This document shows positions 7,709 through 15,829 of a stretch of DNA of 64,000 nucleotides, piece after piece. A program made the translations under genes and the position numbers. The notes below the pieces were generated by a model. The model was given only the letters and a program-made list of their open reading frames with translations, did not search any database and had not been told where the DNA came from. Source of the stretch: Sandaracinus sp. Lineage in GTDB: Bacteria; Myxococcota_A; Polyangia; Polyangiales; Houyiibacteriaceae. Within the stretch, counting starts at the first letter, position 1; each line of letters begins with the position of its first letter. The stretch is from contig PABA01000048.1 in assembly GCA_002699025.1 (NCBI GenBank), positions 62,001-126,000 of the forward strand. Direction: 5' to 3'.

Positions 7709-9199
7709 TCATGGGCTGCCCATCCACCCGTTCTGGCGCGGGTTGCAGCCGATGGTCAGGCACGTGCCTCGCTCGGGGGGCAGCGCGTCCGTCTGGATGG
7801 CCCAGAGGATGGCGCCGGATGCGACGTACAGCACGCCATCGTAGTCCAGCACCGCGCTCGACTCGCCGTCGAAGAGCAGGATGGCGCTCTCGTGCATCTC
7901 GTCCCGAATCGACCAGAGCTCCTCCCCGTGCTCATTGGTTCGAAAGACACGGCCATCGATGAACAAGAGCTCCCCGGGAGCGTCGGTCGCCTTCGCCAGA
8001 AAGACTCCGCGCTCCGTGGAGTGGGTGCGCGATTCGTTCGGTGCCGGATAGAAGAGGAGCGCTTCGCGGGTGCTCAACCACAGGGTGTCGCCCACTCCGC
8101 GTAGCCAGCCGGAGTCGCCGGTCGGGAGTCGGTCCGAAGGCAGCGAAGCCCACCACGCCGTGTCCCCGCCGCTCTCGCTCCGGACGCCGAAGCGCGTCGA
8201 GGCCCCTTGCTCCTCCCGTACCAGGACGTCTCCTCCGAGGAAGGGGCCTCGCACCTGCACCTCGGCCGCACGTTCGGGCGTGTCGGGCCACCGTGAGACC
8301 AGACGCCCATCCGAGTCGAAGCGGTGAAGGCGCGCGGCTCGATAGCGCTCGGCTCGGGGATCGTAGCTGTTGGCCCGCGCCTGCAGGTCCCCGTTGGCGG
8401 CGACGGTGAGGGACTCCCACCCGGCTCTCAGCCCGGGGGCGCTGCGCAGGGCGAGCTCCCACATCAGCCTCTCGCCGCGGCAGGTGGCGTAGACGTGACT
8501 CCGCGACCCCATCGTGTAGACGACCCCGTTCGGGCCCACGACGACGGGGGCCCTGGGGTGGCCTTCGGTAGGCAGCACGAAGGAGTCGACCTCGTAGGTC
8601 GGAGGGGGGCCGACGCGGATCAGGCGACGAGCGATGTCTCCCGGGGCATCGACCCCTTCGCCATCCCCGACCAGTGTGACTCCACGCTGGTAGAGCGATC
8701 CGTCCGGGGCCACGGCATGCTCGCCGAGGACGTTGACGCCGTCTCGGCGCCACTCGATCTCGCCGTCGCGGACCGATAGCCACGCGCGCGACTCCGACTC
8801 GGGTCCTTCGACCCAGAGGTGACCCTGAGGAGCCGCCGCCACCGTGAAGGCCTCGCTCGCACCGCGTTCGGCGCCGCCCAAAGGATCGTCGGCGACGAGC
8901 ATCGACCAGAGCACGCGAGGGGAGGGGTCGTCGGGGAGGGCGCGCTCGGGTGTCTCACCCACCTCCCACTCCGAGCAGGGCGCCGAGCTGTGCTCGATGC
9001 GCTCGACCTCGAAGAGGCATGGAGACGTCCAGGGTTCCCCCGCGTCTTCTTCGTCCTCCATGCCAGAGTCGAGGACCATCGCATCGATGCTCGGTCCGGC
9101 ATCGCTCGGGGGGACGGTCGAGCTGTCGTCGCCGCAACCGACCCCGCCGACGCAGGCGATGCACGCGAGAAGCCCACAGCCGAGAGCCCGCGGAACCAT
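7709..9199 (-). CDS. Lipoprotein with PQQ-like beta-propeller
   Basis: A 496-residue predicted lipoprotein. ATG 9199 places a signal peptide (ALGCGLLACIACVGGVGCGDD) with the lipobox cysteine near residue 25 and an acidic tether after it. The rest is a chain of beta-strand repeats of the PQQ/quinoprotein-like propeller type, for example DGEIEWRRDGVN, APDGSLYQRGVTLVGDGEG and DGVLYVASGAILWAIQ. Proteins of this sort in myxobacteria are surface proteins of unknown role; no quinone-binding site can be assigned. It is followed by the Cys-rich lipoprotein gene, so the two may be co-transcribed. Confidence 0.65.
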   Translation of the reverse strand: MVPRALGCGLLACIACVGGVGCGDDSSTVPPSDAGPSIDAMVLDSGMEDEEDAGEPWTSPCLFEVERIEHSSAPCSEWEVGETPERALPDDPSPRVLWSMLVADDPLGGAERGASEAFTVAAAPQGHLWVEGPESESRAWLSVRDGEIEWRRDGVNVLGEHAVAPDGSLYQRGVTLVGDGEGVDAPGDIARRLIRVGPPPTYEVDSFVLPTEGHPRAPVVVGPNGVVYTMGSRSHVYATCRGERLMWELALRSAPGLRAGWESLTVAANGDLQARANSYDPRAERYRAARLHRFDSDGRLVSRWPDTPERAAEVQVRGPFLGGDVLVREEQGASTRFGVRSESGGDTAWWASLPSDRLPTGDSGWLRGVGDTLWLSTREALLFYPAPNESRTHSTERGVFLAKATDAPGELLFIDGRVFRTNEHGEELWSIRDEMHESAILLFDGESSAVLDYDGVLYVASGAILWAIQTDALPPERGTCLTIGCNPRQNGWMGSP

Positions 9200-9566
9200 G
9201 CTCGAGGCTCTCCCCGCGTCGGCCTCGAGCTCCTCGTCGGGCGAGCGCCTCGCTTCGCCTTCCACGCTACCGTCGACGTAGTCCGTGCATCCGAGCCCGA
9301 CCAGCCGAATCCGGGCGAGTGCGTTCCTCGTCGCGCCTCTCGTCGGGACGGCCGACAACCCTTCACGCGGCGCGCCCTCCGACATGGGCAGCTCTTCGCT
9401 CCGCGTGCGGCTCGGTTGCGTTGGCCGCTGGACGGAACGGCGAACACGGAGGTCAGCCCAGACGGGTTCCCACGCTTCGCTGAGGGCCTGAGAACTCCTC
9501 CGGTACCGGCGCGCTCTACCGCCTCTGTGGGATGCGCTCTCGAGCTCGCCCGGGGTAGCGTGCGCC
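9200..9566. other. Intergenic region between divergent genes
   Basis: A 367-bp gap between the divergent lipoprotein gene (minus) and the DUF1963 gene (plus). It must hold both promoters. The sequence TAGCGT lies 5 nt before the GTG at 9567 and may be a -10 element. No convincing open frame, repeat or RNA gene was seen. Confidence 0.5.
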
Positions 9567-10568
9567 GTGACCTACGGGCCCGCTGAGCGCGAGCGCATCG
9601 CCGCCATCTTGGACGAGCCGGCCGCGGTCGAGCCGCGTCGTGCCTACGCCGACTGGCTGCACGCCGAGGGCGATGAAGCCCGCGCGAAGGTCGTCCGGGC
9701 GAGCTGCCCGGGTGCGGTCGATCGGGAGGCGCTCGAGGCCGGCTTGGCCGAGCTCGACGCCACGCAGCTCGGCTGGAGTCGGGGGGTCGGCGCGCGGCTC
9801 GTCCGGGAGATGTGCGCGCTCGGGCTCGATCGCTTCCTCGAGCGCTGGCTCGCCGCGGCCCGGCCGGCCCTGGAGCTGCTCATCGGCGACGCCATCGACG
9901 ACGCGCCTATCGGTGCGTCGCGGCTATGGGGCGACCCCGACCTCCCGCCGGGAACGGCTTGGCCGACGCTGGCGGACTGCCGCCGCTGGGAGCCGGACAT
10001 CCCGCTCCCCGAGGACAGCCCCTGTCAGTTCGTCGCCCAGCTCGATCTCGCGGCTTTGGCCAGGAGCCCCGCCGCCCGAGCGCTCCCCGCCGAGGGGCTG
10101 CTCTCGCTCTTCGCGCACCATGACTGGCAGACCGGGAGCTCGAGCGCCTGCCTGCGCTACTTCGAGTCCACCGAAGGTCTCGAGCGTGTCCCCCACGCCG
10201 AGACCCACCCCGACAACGCGAGGCGGCCCCCGCACGTCGCCTCGCTCGTGGAGGCGCTGACCATCCCCGAGGGCCACGCCGGCCCGTTCGTGGAGCGGAT
10301 GGGTATCGAGCCCGGCGACTGGGACACCATCGACCGGCACCGCGAGGTGCTCCTCGCGTCTGGCGGGGGCGTCCTCGGCGTGCTGGGGCACGACCGCATG
10401 ACCAGCGGCGACGACCCCACCCCAGGGAAGGACTGGACGCGCCTCCTCACCGCGCCCCTCGACCCCCACGCGACGCTCATCCACCACCTCGCCCTCCGCG
10501 ACGCCGACCTCCGCGCAGGCGAGCTCGAGAACTACGAGCTCGTCTGGGTCGACTTCGACGGGGCGTAG
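9567..10568 (+). CDS. TIGR02996-domain / DUF1963 (YwqG-like) protein
   Basis: A 333-residue protein. The first ~45 residues fit the TIGR02996 repeat-companion domain (ILDEPAAVEPRRAYADWLHAEGD), a module common in myxobacteria and planctomycetes. From about residue 105 the sequence matches DUF1963/YwqG (SRLWGDPDLPPGTAWPTL, FVAQLDLAALA, LSLFAHHD, HLALRDADL.AGELENYELVW). These domains are cytoplasmic and of unknown function, often considered SMI1/KNR4-like in distribution. The start is GTG at 9567, with TAGCGT 5 nt upstream, which suggests a leaderless mRNA. Confidence 0.75.
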   Translation: MTYGPAERERIAAILDEPAAVEPRRAYADWLHAEGDEARAKVVRASCPGAVDREALEAGLAELDATQLGWSRGVGARLVREMCALGLDRFLERWLAAARPALELLIGDAIDDAPIGASRLWGDPDLPPGTAWPTLADCRRWEPDIPLPEDSPCQFVAQLDLAALARSPAARALPAEGLLSLFAHHDWQTGSSSACLRYFESTEGLERVPHAETHPDNARRPPHVASLVEALTIPEGHAGPFVERMGIEPGDWDTIDRHREVLLASGGGVLGVLGHDRMTSGDDPTPGKDWTRLLTAPLDPHATLIHHLALRDADLRAGELENYELVWVDFDGA

Positions 10569-10665
10569 GGGAGCTCTGCAGCGTCGCCGGTCGGGCGACC
10601 CGGCGACTGCGCCTTCGCGGGTCGTCCTGTCTGCGATTCGCCCGGCTGAGCGCGATCGTCGAGGT

Positions 10666-10690
10666 GTCAGATCTCGGCCGTCGCGGCGTC
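10666..10690 (+). promoter_or_regulatory. ECF-like promoter motif (GTCAGAT-14-CGTC) before gene 10699
   Basis: GTCAGAT at 10666-10672, 14 nt, CGTC at 10687-10690, then 8 nt to ATG 10699. The spacing equals that at 11056, 15863 and 6512. Confidence 0.65.
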
Positions 10691-10698
10691 GCGGGGGC

Positions 10699-11019
10699 AT
10701 GGGTGATGTCGTGACGCTGCGGGTCGCGGCGCGGCCTGGCTGCCGTGCTGCGGAGGCTGCGCTCTGGTGGGCTCCGGGGACCGGGGTCCGGTTGCGTGTC
10801 GTGGGGAGGAGTCTGCTCGGTGTGGGCACGGAGCCGGCCTGGCACGGCTTTCTGTTCCGCTTCGCTCGACTGCTCTCGACGCTCGAGGATGCACCTCGAG
10901 CGCGCGCTCGGGAGCTGGTCGCCGCATGGGCGCACGGCGTCGCCATGCATAGGTGTCCACCGGCGTCGCGCGCAGAGCTCTTCAATGGGTTCGCGGCCGG
11001 TACCGCCAGTGAGATGTGA
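10699..11019 (+). CDS. Hypothetical protein of 106 residues
   Basis: A small protein with no recognised family. The second half (RFARLLSTLEDAPRARAREL, MHRCPPASRAELFNGF) is helical and looks like genuine protein. The best support is positional: its ATG lies exactly 8 nt after a GTCAGAT-14-CGTC promoter motif, the same geometry as three neighbours with clear functions. The DEDDh exonuclease gene follows 36 bp downstream with its own copy of the motif. A longer minus-strand frame covers the same bases but has low-complexity Arg/Pro/Ser composition and is rejected. Confidence 0.5.
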   Translation: MGDVVTLRVAARPGCRAAEAALWWAPGTGVRLRVVGRSLLGVGTEPAWHGFLFRFARLLSTLEDAPRARARELVAAWAHGVAMHRCPPASRAELFNGFAAGTASEM

Positions 11020-11022
11020 ACG

Positions 11023-11047
11023 GTCAGGTCGAGACCGCGGACACGTC
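11023..11047 (+). promoter_or_regulatory. ECF-like promoter motif variant (GTCAGGT-14-CGTC) for the exonuclease
   Basis: GTCAGGT at 11023-11029 (one change from consensus), 14 nt, CGTC at 11044-11047, then 8 nt to ATG 11056. Confidence 0.6.
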
Positions 11048-11055
11048 TCCCAGGC

Positions 11056-11586
11056 ATGACGCATCGCCGCTCACGCCTGGATCGGGGCCCGACCTTCGCC
11101 GCCATCGACTTCGAGACCGCCAACAACGAACGATCGAGCGTGTGTGCGCTCGCCGTCGTTCGCGTGCACCGGGGGCGCGTGGTGCGCCGCTTCTCCTCGC
11201 TGGTTCGGCCGCCGACGCGGACCTTCCGCTTCACGCGCATCCACGGGATCCGGTGGGAGGATGTGTGCGACGCGCCGCGCTTTCCAGTGGCCTGGGCGCG
11301 CGCGGCGCGCCTCCTGAAGGGCGTGGATTTCATCGCAGCCCACAACGTGGGTTTCGACCGGAGTGTCCTGATGCGTTCGTGCGAGCGCTTCGGCGTGGCG
11401 CCGCCCGACCTGCCCTTCGAGTGCTCGCTGAAGCTGGCGCGGCGGACATGGGACCTACCGAATCACCGGCTCCCCGCAGTCGCCGAGCACCTCGGCATCC
11501 CGCTGAACCACCACCACGCCGCGTCGGACGCGGAGGCCTGCGCGCAGATCGTTCTGCGCGCGTCGAAGCTCTTGGCGCGCGCCTGA
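11056..11586 (+). CDS. DEDDh 3'-5' exonuclease (DnaQ-like)
   Basis: A 176-residue stand-alone proofreading-type exonuclease. All catalytic residues of the DEDDh class are present: D18 and E20 in AAIDFETAN, D101 in AHNVGFDRSVL, and H153 and D158 in the HHAASDAEA block. It closely resembles the free-standing epsilon-like exonucleases that also carry the RIHGI motif after the first strand (residues 61-65 here). It should degrade DNA or RNA 3' ends with Mg/Mn. It lacks a polymerase-binding tail, so it is not the replicase subunit. It sits immediately before the kinase-HEPN gene and has its own ECF-like promoter motif. Confidence 0.85.
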   Translation: MTHRRSRLDRGPTFAAIDFETANNERSSVCALAVVRVHRGRVVRRFSSLVRPPTRTFRFTRIHGIRWEDVCDAPRFPVAWARAARLLKGVDFIAAHNVGFDRSVLMRSCERFGVAPPDLPFECSLKLARRTWDLPNHRLPAVAEHLGIPLNHHHAASDAEACAQIVLRASKLLARA

Positions 11587-11633
11587 GCGCGGTCCTCCTC
11601 GAACCTCTGCCCAACGCCTGCGCGGTGCTGCGG

Positions 11634-11639
11634 TATGCT
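11634..11639 (+). promoter_or_regulatory. -10 hexamer TATGCT upstream of the kinase-HEPN gene
   Basis: TATGCT ends 11 nt before ATG 11651, predicting an mRNA leader of about 5 nt. Confidence 0.4.
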
Positions 11640-11650
11640 CGCTACCGCGT

Positions 11651-13447
11651 ATGTCGCTGGGGAGCACGCGGGCCAAACAGGCGCTCTTGGAGGGGCTGGA
11701 GGACGAGATCGCGGATGTCGTGGGAATGCGGCCTGCTTCCGTGCGGCGGCGCCTCCGCAAGGAGCACGGCGCGACCCACGTGCGCAACGTCTTCCATGAT
11801 CGGTGGCCCACGGAGGCGAGCGAGCTCGGGCGGTTCACGGCGAAACAGGCGATCCGCATCGGGCTCGACGTCGAGATCGCGGCGGTGCTCGGCGAGAGCG
11901 CGTCGAGCGTCCGGCGGCGGCTCGAAGGGCACCACGGGCGAACGCTCGTGCGAAACGTGTTCGGCGATTCTCCCTTCTTCGAGATCGCCGAGTGGGAGCC
12001 AACGGGCGCCGGTTGGCCACGGGGGCTCGTGTCCGACGGTGGAGCACTCGAGGAGGACGGAGCCGACCCAGGCGAGGGGCCAGGTGACGAGCACGACAAG
12101 GTCGCAGAGGACGTGCTGGACCTCGATGCGTCGTCGAGCGTGTCGGCGGACCTCCATTCGGGGGTCGGTTCGTGGGCGCCAGCGGAGACTGGGGTAGGGC
12201 CGTTGGTGCGTGGCCGCTATCGGATCACCGGCCCGCTCGGTGAGGGGGGCTTCGGGCGCACCTTCGAGGCGACCGACACCTTCGTCAAAGGGCGGCGAGT
12301 CGTCCTCAAGTTCCCCCTCGAGTCCGAGGGGGAGGAGCGCCTCGAGCGCGAGTTCCTGCGCGCGTGGGCGGCCCATCACCAACATGTCTGCCGCGCGGAG
12401 CTGGACCGGGACGAGCTGGGGCGCAGCTTTCTCGTGCTGGAGCACGGGGGCCGGTCGGTCAGCGCAGTACTCGAGGACGAGGGGCCGCTCGCCCCCGAGC
12501 TTGCCATCGACATCGTCGGGCAGATCGCAGGCGCCTTGGACCACGCGCACGGCCGTCAGATTCTGCACCTCGACGTGAGCCCGGGGAACGTCCTCCTGGA
12601 CGACCAACGCTTCGCCCGGCTCAGCGACTTCGGCTCCGCGGCCGAGGGAGAGCGGCTGTTCGAGGATGGGAAGACCACCATGCTCGCGAAGGTGGACAGC
12701 TACACGCGCGCCTACGCCGCGCCCGAGCTGGTGCTCGAGCATCTGGGGAACCCGCGCTCGGACCAGTTCAGCTTGGCGCTGCTCCTCCACTCCATGCTGG
12801 TGGGCGAAGTGCGCACGCGTCGGCGTCGGCCTCGGGCCGCGAGTGGCTGGCCGGGACTCACGGACGCGCAGCGGGCCGTCGTGCGAAGGGCACTCGACCG
12901 AGAGCCGTCGCGTCGCCATCCCTCATGCGGCGCCTTCGTGGCAGCTCTACATGCGGCGGCCGATCCAACCCCCGGATCCGCGCTCCGGCGGCGGCTGGGC
13001 GAGCTTCTTTCGCGGATCGACACCGAGCTGGGCCGGGGCGGGTCGGCCAGCGCGACCACTCGGGTGGGCGGTTCGATGCTGGTCGGAGGCGCGCTCGAAG
13101 CCCTGCTGCGGAGCGCCGTCCATGTCGTGGTCGAGGCGCACGACGCGCTCGACGAAGCCGCCGTGCTCGAGGCGCTCCAGGCGGTGAACCGTCGTGCCCA
13201 GAGCGTCGAGCGTGCGCCGTTGGGAACGCTCTGCGAGATCCTCTACCGATGGCAGAAGCGGGGCTTCGAGCTCCCTGCCGAGCTGGCGCCGCTCGAGCCC
13301 ATGCTCGGCGACAGCGGGAGCGCGCTCGGCCGGGCCGTCGCGGGTCGAAACGACGTGGCCCACGGGCGGAGCCAAGAGCTCCCTGCCGAGCTTCTGGCCG
13401 AGCTGCGCCGCTTCGTGCGCAAGTGGGGCGAACGGCTGGGGCCATAG
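11651..13447 (+). CDS. Ser/Thr protein kinase fused to a C-terminal HEPN-type domain
   Basis: A 598-residue protein in three parts. Residues ~5-115 hold two copies of a short helix-turn repeat (AKQALLEGLEDEIADVVGM / AKQAIRIGLDVEIAAVLGE, each followed by a basic helix and THVRNVF- or TLVRNVF-type endings). The kinase (~187-430) has LGEGGFGRTFEA, lysine K220 in VVLKFP, HLDVSPGN with the catalytic Asp, and an intact DFG in LSDFGSA, so it should be active. The C-terminal ~130 residues are helical and end in a GRNDVAHG motif: R566 and H571 form the Rx4-6H signature of HEPN ribonucleases. A kinase controlling a built-in RNase would fit a toxin or abortive-infection protein. No partner gene is obvious. 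Confidence 0.75.
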   Translation: MSLGSTRAKQALLEGLEDEIADVVGMRPASVRRRLRKEHGATHVRNVFHDRWPTEASELGRFTAKQAIRIGLDVEIAAVLGESASSVRRRLEGHHGRTLVRNVFGDSPFFEIAEWEPTGAGWPRGLVSDGGALEEDGADPGEGPGDEHDKVAEDVLDLDASSSVSADLHSGVGSWAPAETGVGPLVRGRYRITGPLGEGGFGRTFEATDTFVKGRRVVLKFPLESEGEERLEREFLRAWAAHHQHVCRAELDRDELGRSFLVLEHGGRSVSAVLEDEGPLAPELAIDIVGQIAGALDHAHGRQILHLDVSPGNVLLDDQRFARLSDFGSAAEGERLFEDGKTTMLAKVDSYTRAYAAPELVLEHLGNPRSDQFSLALLLHSMLVGEVRTRRRRPRAASGWPGLTDAQRAVVRRALDREPSRRHPSCGAFVAALHAAADPTPGSALRRRLGELLSRIDTELGRGGSASATTRVGGSMLVGGALEALLRSAVHVVVEAHDALDEAAVLEALQAVNRRAQSVERAPLGTLCEILYRWQKRGFELPAELAPLEPMLGDSGSALGRAVAGRNDVAHGRSQELPAELLAELRRFVRKWGERLGP

Positions 13448-13488
13448 CGCTCTTGTCGAGAGACAGCGCCGGGATGCCTGACCTACCC

Positions 13489-13510
13489 GGCGCTCCGGGG
13501 CTGAAGCGCC
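13489..13510. terminator. Hairpin between converging genes
   Basis: GGCGCT (13489-13494) pairs with AGCGCC (13505-13510) around a 10-nt loop. It sits between the kinase-HEPN stop and the stop of the minus-strand small gene. There is no U-run on either strand, so terminator function is only likely by position. Confidence 0.3.
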
Positions 13511-13512
13511 AA

Positions 13513-13614
13513 TTAGCGAAGTCGTCGCGTGGCGTAGCGGACGGCTTCCGCCGCCAGGTATTCGACCGCTGCGAGCAACGCCCGCTGGAGCGCCGTACGT
13601 AGTACCGGGTGCAT
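13513..13614 (-). CDS. 33-residue amphipathic small protein
   Basis: A very short frame that most gene finders would miss. It has a near-perfect Shine-Dalgarno (GGGAGGTGA) 5 nt before ATG 13614 and, further upstream, a minus-strand GTCAGAT-14-CGTC promoter motif (13687-13663), leaving a leader of roughly 40-45 nt. The peptide is an alternating Leu/Ala/Val and Arg helix (LQRALLAAVEYLAAEAV then YATRRLR) that could be a membrane-active or small regulatory peptide. No homolog is recognised. It is the only member of the promoter set with a long leader and a strong ribosome site, so it is presumably made by conventional initiation. Confidence 0.5.
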   Translation of the reverse strand: MHPVLRTALQRALLAAVEYLAAEAVRYATRRLR

Positions 13615-13662
13615 GGCTTCACCTCCCTTCCACGGGGTGGGTCAGGCTCCCCGTAGACGTGT

Positions 13663-13687
13663 GACGATGCCGCTCGGTGAATCTGAC
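13663..13687 (-). promoter_or_regulatory. ECF-like promoter motif (GTCAGAT-14-CGTC) for the 33-residue gene
   Basis: On the minus strand GTCAGAT occupies 13687-13681 and CGTC 13666-13663, 14 nt apart. The first downstream gene is the small ORF starting at 13614. Confidence 0.6.
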
Positions 13688-13749
13688 GGTTCTCCTCTCG
13701 TCCCGCACGGATCGAGCGGGACCCGCTGCGGCGCTCGGAGGCGCTCACG

Positions 13750-13965
13750 ATGGCTGCGGCCGGCGCGAACGACGCGGGGGAGGTCGTCGGGCTCGCGCAC
13801 GACTACGCACTGCTCGAGAAGAAGGACGGGGACGGCTTCGAGCTCTGGCTCGTGGACCTTCTCGCGAACCAGCTCGGCAAGACCGTCGCGGCCAAGCTCG
13901 GAGTGGAGCTCGCGGAGGTCGATGGGCACGAGGTCTGCCGCGTGGAGGTGACCTCGGCCTCGATT
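13750..13965 (+). pseudogene. Fragment of an AlbA_2 (Schlafen-type) DNA-binding protein
   Basis: The frame encodes GLAHDYALLEKKDGDGFELW, then LLANQLGKTVAA and EVDGHEVCRVEV. This is the middle of the AlbA_2 domain family, whose members normally read 'G...DY.TL..K..DGFEL.L..LL...G', then 'DG..VCRV.V....RPVF'. The N-terminal AlbA core with its conserved Glu/Lys is missing, and the sequence leaves the family right after CRVEV, where RPVF is expected. The open frame continues to 14100 but overlaps the next gene with meaningless residues. I read it as a deletion remnant whose 3' end now carries the promoter of the following gene. Confidence 0.5.
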
Positions 13966-13989
13966 GAGGGAGCGCACTTCCCCCTGATG

Positions 13990-14014
13990 GTCGGTTGCGG
14001 GCGATGGTATCGTC
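13990..14014 (+). promoter_or_regulatory. Degenerate ECF-like promoter motif (GTCGGTT-14-CGTC)
   Basis: GTCGGTT at 13990-13996 (two changes from GTCAGAT), 14 nt, CGTC at 14011-14014, then 7 nt to ATG 14022. The geometry is the same as the perfect sites, but the -35 half is weaker. The sequence TATCGT overlaps and could alternatively act as an ordinary -10. Confidence 0.4.
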
Positions 14015-14021
14015 CGGCCCG

Positions 14022-15146
14022 ATGGCGGATGCGGTGGAGGAGTGGGTCCTCTATGTCGACGAGTCGGGCGACTTCGAGAGCGACCCGTGCTCGTGCGTGA
14101 TCGGGCTGGCGCTGCGGGAGCGCGAGTCGGCCGAGTTGGCGCGGCAACTGCGAGCCTGCGTCGAGCTCTGCTTCCCGCTCGTGCCCTGGCCTCCGCACGC
14201 GACCGAGCTCAACGTGCCCATCACCCGAGCCGCGGCGTGCCTGCTCGCGGACGGCGGCGATTCAGCGGTGCGAGACACCTGTGCTCCGGCCCTCGCGGCG
14301 CTCGAGGGAGGCCGGGGGCAGGTGGAGGTCGATCGCTTGTTTGCGGCGACCGAGGCGCGGCGCATGCCCGACTACGTCGACCTGCAGTCGGCGGACGGGT
14401 GGCTCCGTCGGCGGGCCCCGGCGGCTCACCAGGCCTTGCTCGAGCTTCGCGACCGGCAGCGTCGGCACGTGAGGGCCCTCTTCGCCCAGCTCGTGCAGCT
14501 CTATGGGCCGGATGACGTCTTCGTCGTCGGCGCGGCGCAGAAGGGCGACGGCGCCTCGCGAGCAGATGCCTACTCGCGCTGCCTCGGTGCGCTCCTCGAG
14601 CGGCTCCTCGCGCTGCTCCAGGAGGAGGGGAGGGAGCGGGTCGTGCGCTTTCGGGTCGCGACGCGCGGCGTGCTCGACCCGCGGCTTCGGGCCTCGGTGC
14701 CGCTCAACGCCCGGCACATCGTCGAGGCGGTCGAGGCCGCGAAGCCCTTCGCAGCGCGGCTGACCGGCGCCGATTCGAGCGTTCGGCTGGTGCCCCTCGA
14801 GCACGTCACGAAGTACGATCGCCGGGTGCACGCGGGCGTGGTCCTCGCCGATTTCCTGTCGAACCGGCTGCGGAGCGTGCTCCGGCGCAACACCTCCTGG
14901 GCGCGCACGGAGGAGGGAGTTCGGGAGCGCGTCGGGGTCGCAGCGCAGGCGCGGGCGCGGAGCTGGGAGGCCGAGGTGTTGCCCGCTCTGGCCCACGAGG
15001 GTCCGGCGCGGGCCTGGCTCGAGAGGGCGCTGGGCCTCGACCCGAGCGAGCGGCCGCACCTGGGATTCATGCGCCCGCGGTGGGCAGGCGAGCAGGCCCG
15101 TCTCTGGGCGGACGCGGCAAACGCCGGCGCGGAGATCGGCGCGTGA
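14022..15146 (+). CDS. DUF3800-like protein (RNase H-fold, YVDESGD)
   Basis: A 374-residue protein that opens with WVLYVDESGDFE, the hallmark of DUF3800, a family with an RNase H-like core often found in phage-defence and mobile regions. It continues with CVIGLALRERES and ATELNVPITRA. Near residue 275 it has VHAGVVLADFLSNRLRSVL, which carries the distal Asp expected of the fold. It may be a nuclease; catalysis is not shown. ATG 14022 is preferred because a promoter-like site ends 7 nt upstream; an ATG at 14004 and a TTG at 13995 are in frame. The stop overlaps the GTG of the sigma-like gene by four bases, so the two are co-translated. Confidence 0.65.
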   Translation: MADAVEEWVLYVDESGDFESDPCSCVIGLALRERESAELARQLRACVELCFPLVPWPPHATELNVPITRAAACLLADGGDSAVRDTCAPALAALEGGRGQVEVDRLFAATEARRMPDYVDLQSADGWLRRRAPAAHQALLELRDRQRRHVRALFAQLVQLYGPDDVFVVGAAQKGDGASRADAYSRCLGALLERLLALLQEEGRERVVRFRVATRGVLDPRLRASVPLNARHIVEAVEAAKPFAARLTGADSSVRLVPLEHVTKYDRRVHAGVVLADFLSNRLRSVLRRNTSWARTEEGVRERVGVAAQARARSWEAEVLPALAHEGPARAWLERALGLDPSERPHLGFMRPRWAGEQARLWADAANAGAEIGA

Positions 15147-15817
15147 GCTTGGTCGAGGCGATGCGGGTGCTCGCGGGGCAGGCCGGCGACCGGACGAAGG
15201 CGGCTTCGCTCTTGCGTGATGTGGTCGTGGCGAGCGCGAAGCGGCAGCGGCCCGACGCGCCTGATTCCAAGCGCGAGGAGGCCGTGGCCGAGGCCGTCTA
15301 CAGGCTCCTGAACCGGCTCGCGCGCGGGCCCCTGGACGCGGAGCACGATGGGGGCGTGCGGAAGTACGTGAACCTGGTCGTGCGGAGCGCCTTCGTCGAC
15401 GTGGAGCGGCAGGGGCAGCGGCACGCCGGCGGCAAAGAGCCCGACGAGCTGCCGTCCGAGGCTCCGGAGGATACCCACGACGAGGTCCTGGAGCAGGCCG
15501 CGGAGCTCGGGGGCCGCGTGCTCGCGGCCGCGGCGGCCCGGTTTCCGCGCGCGAAAGCCTCGCTGCAGGAGACGTTCCCCGAGCTGGTCCGGCTGGCCGA
15601 GGGGACCACGACGGTCGAGGAGCTCCTCGGCGGGGTGGGGGAGGCGGCCTTCGAGCGGCAGCGAAACGCGCTCTACAAGCGCCATGAACGCACGCGTAGT
15701 CGTCTCGTCGAGGCTCTCCGTTCGCTCGAGGCGGGCGAGGAGCTCGACGCCTTCGAGGCGCGGGCGGCAGCGGGCTACCTCCTCTGGTTGGGGGCGAAGG
15801 TCGGAGGGGCGAAATGA
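15143..15817 (+). CDS. ECF-like RNA polymerase sigma factor
   Basis: A 224-residue protein with two helical regions matching ECF sigma factors. A sigma-2-like segment (SKREEAVAEAVYRLLNRL, then VRKYVNLVVRSAFVDVERQ) corresponds to the 'DaEDvvQEvfLrl' and 'wL..i.rN..iD..RR' blocks. A sigma-4-like helix-turn-helix (TTTVEELLGGVGEAAFERQR, then KRHERTRSRLVEAL) corresponds to 'EIAe.Lg.s..tV...l.RAr..Lr..L'. The match is to pattern rather than a named subgroup. The GTG start at 15143 overlaps the DUF3800-like stop (GTGA); a longer frame from 15080 runs inside the upstream gene. A promoter of the GTCAGAT-CGTC type lies 13 nt after its stop, driving the next operon, so it is a candidate reader of that motif. 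Confidence 0.55.
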   Translation: MSLVEAMRVLAGQAGDRTKAASLLRDVVVASAKRQRPDAPDSKREEAVAEAVYRLLNRLARGPLDAEHDGGVRKYVNLVVRSAFVDVERQGQRHAGGKEPDELPSEAPEDTHDEVLEQAAELGGRVLAAAAARFPRAKASLQETFPELVRLAEGTTTVEELLGGVGEAAFERQRNALYKRHERTRSRLVEALRSLEAGEELDAFEARAAAGYLLWLGAKVGGAK

Positions 15818-15829
15818 TCGCCGTGAACG

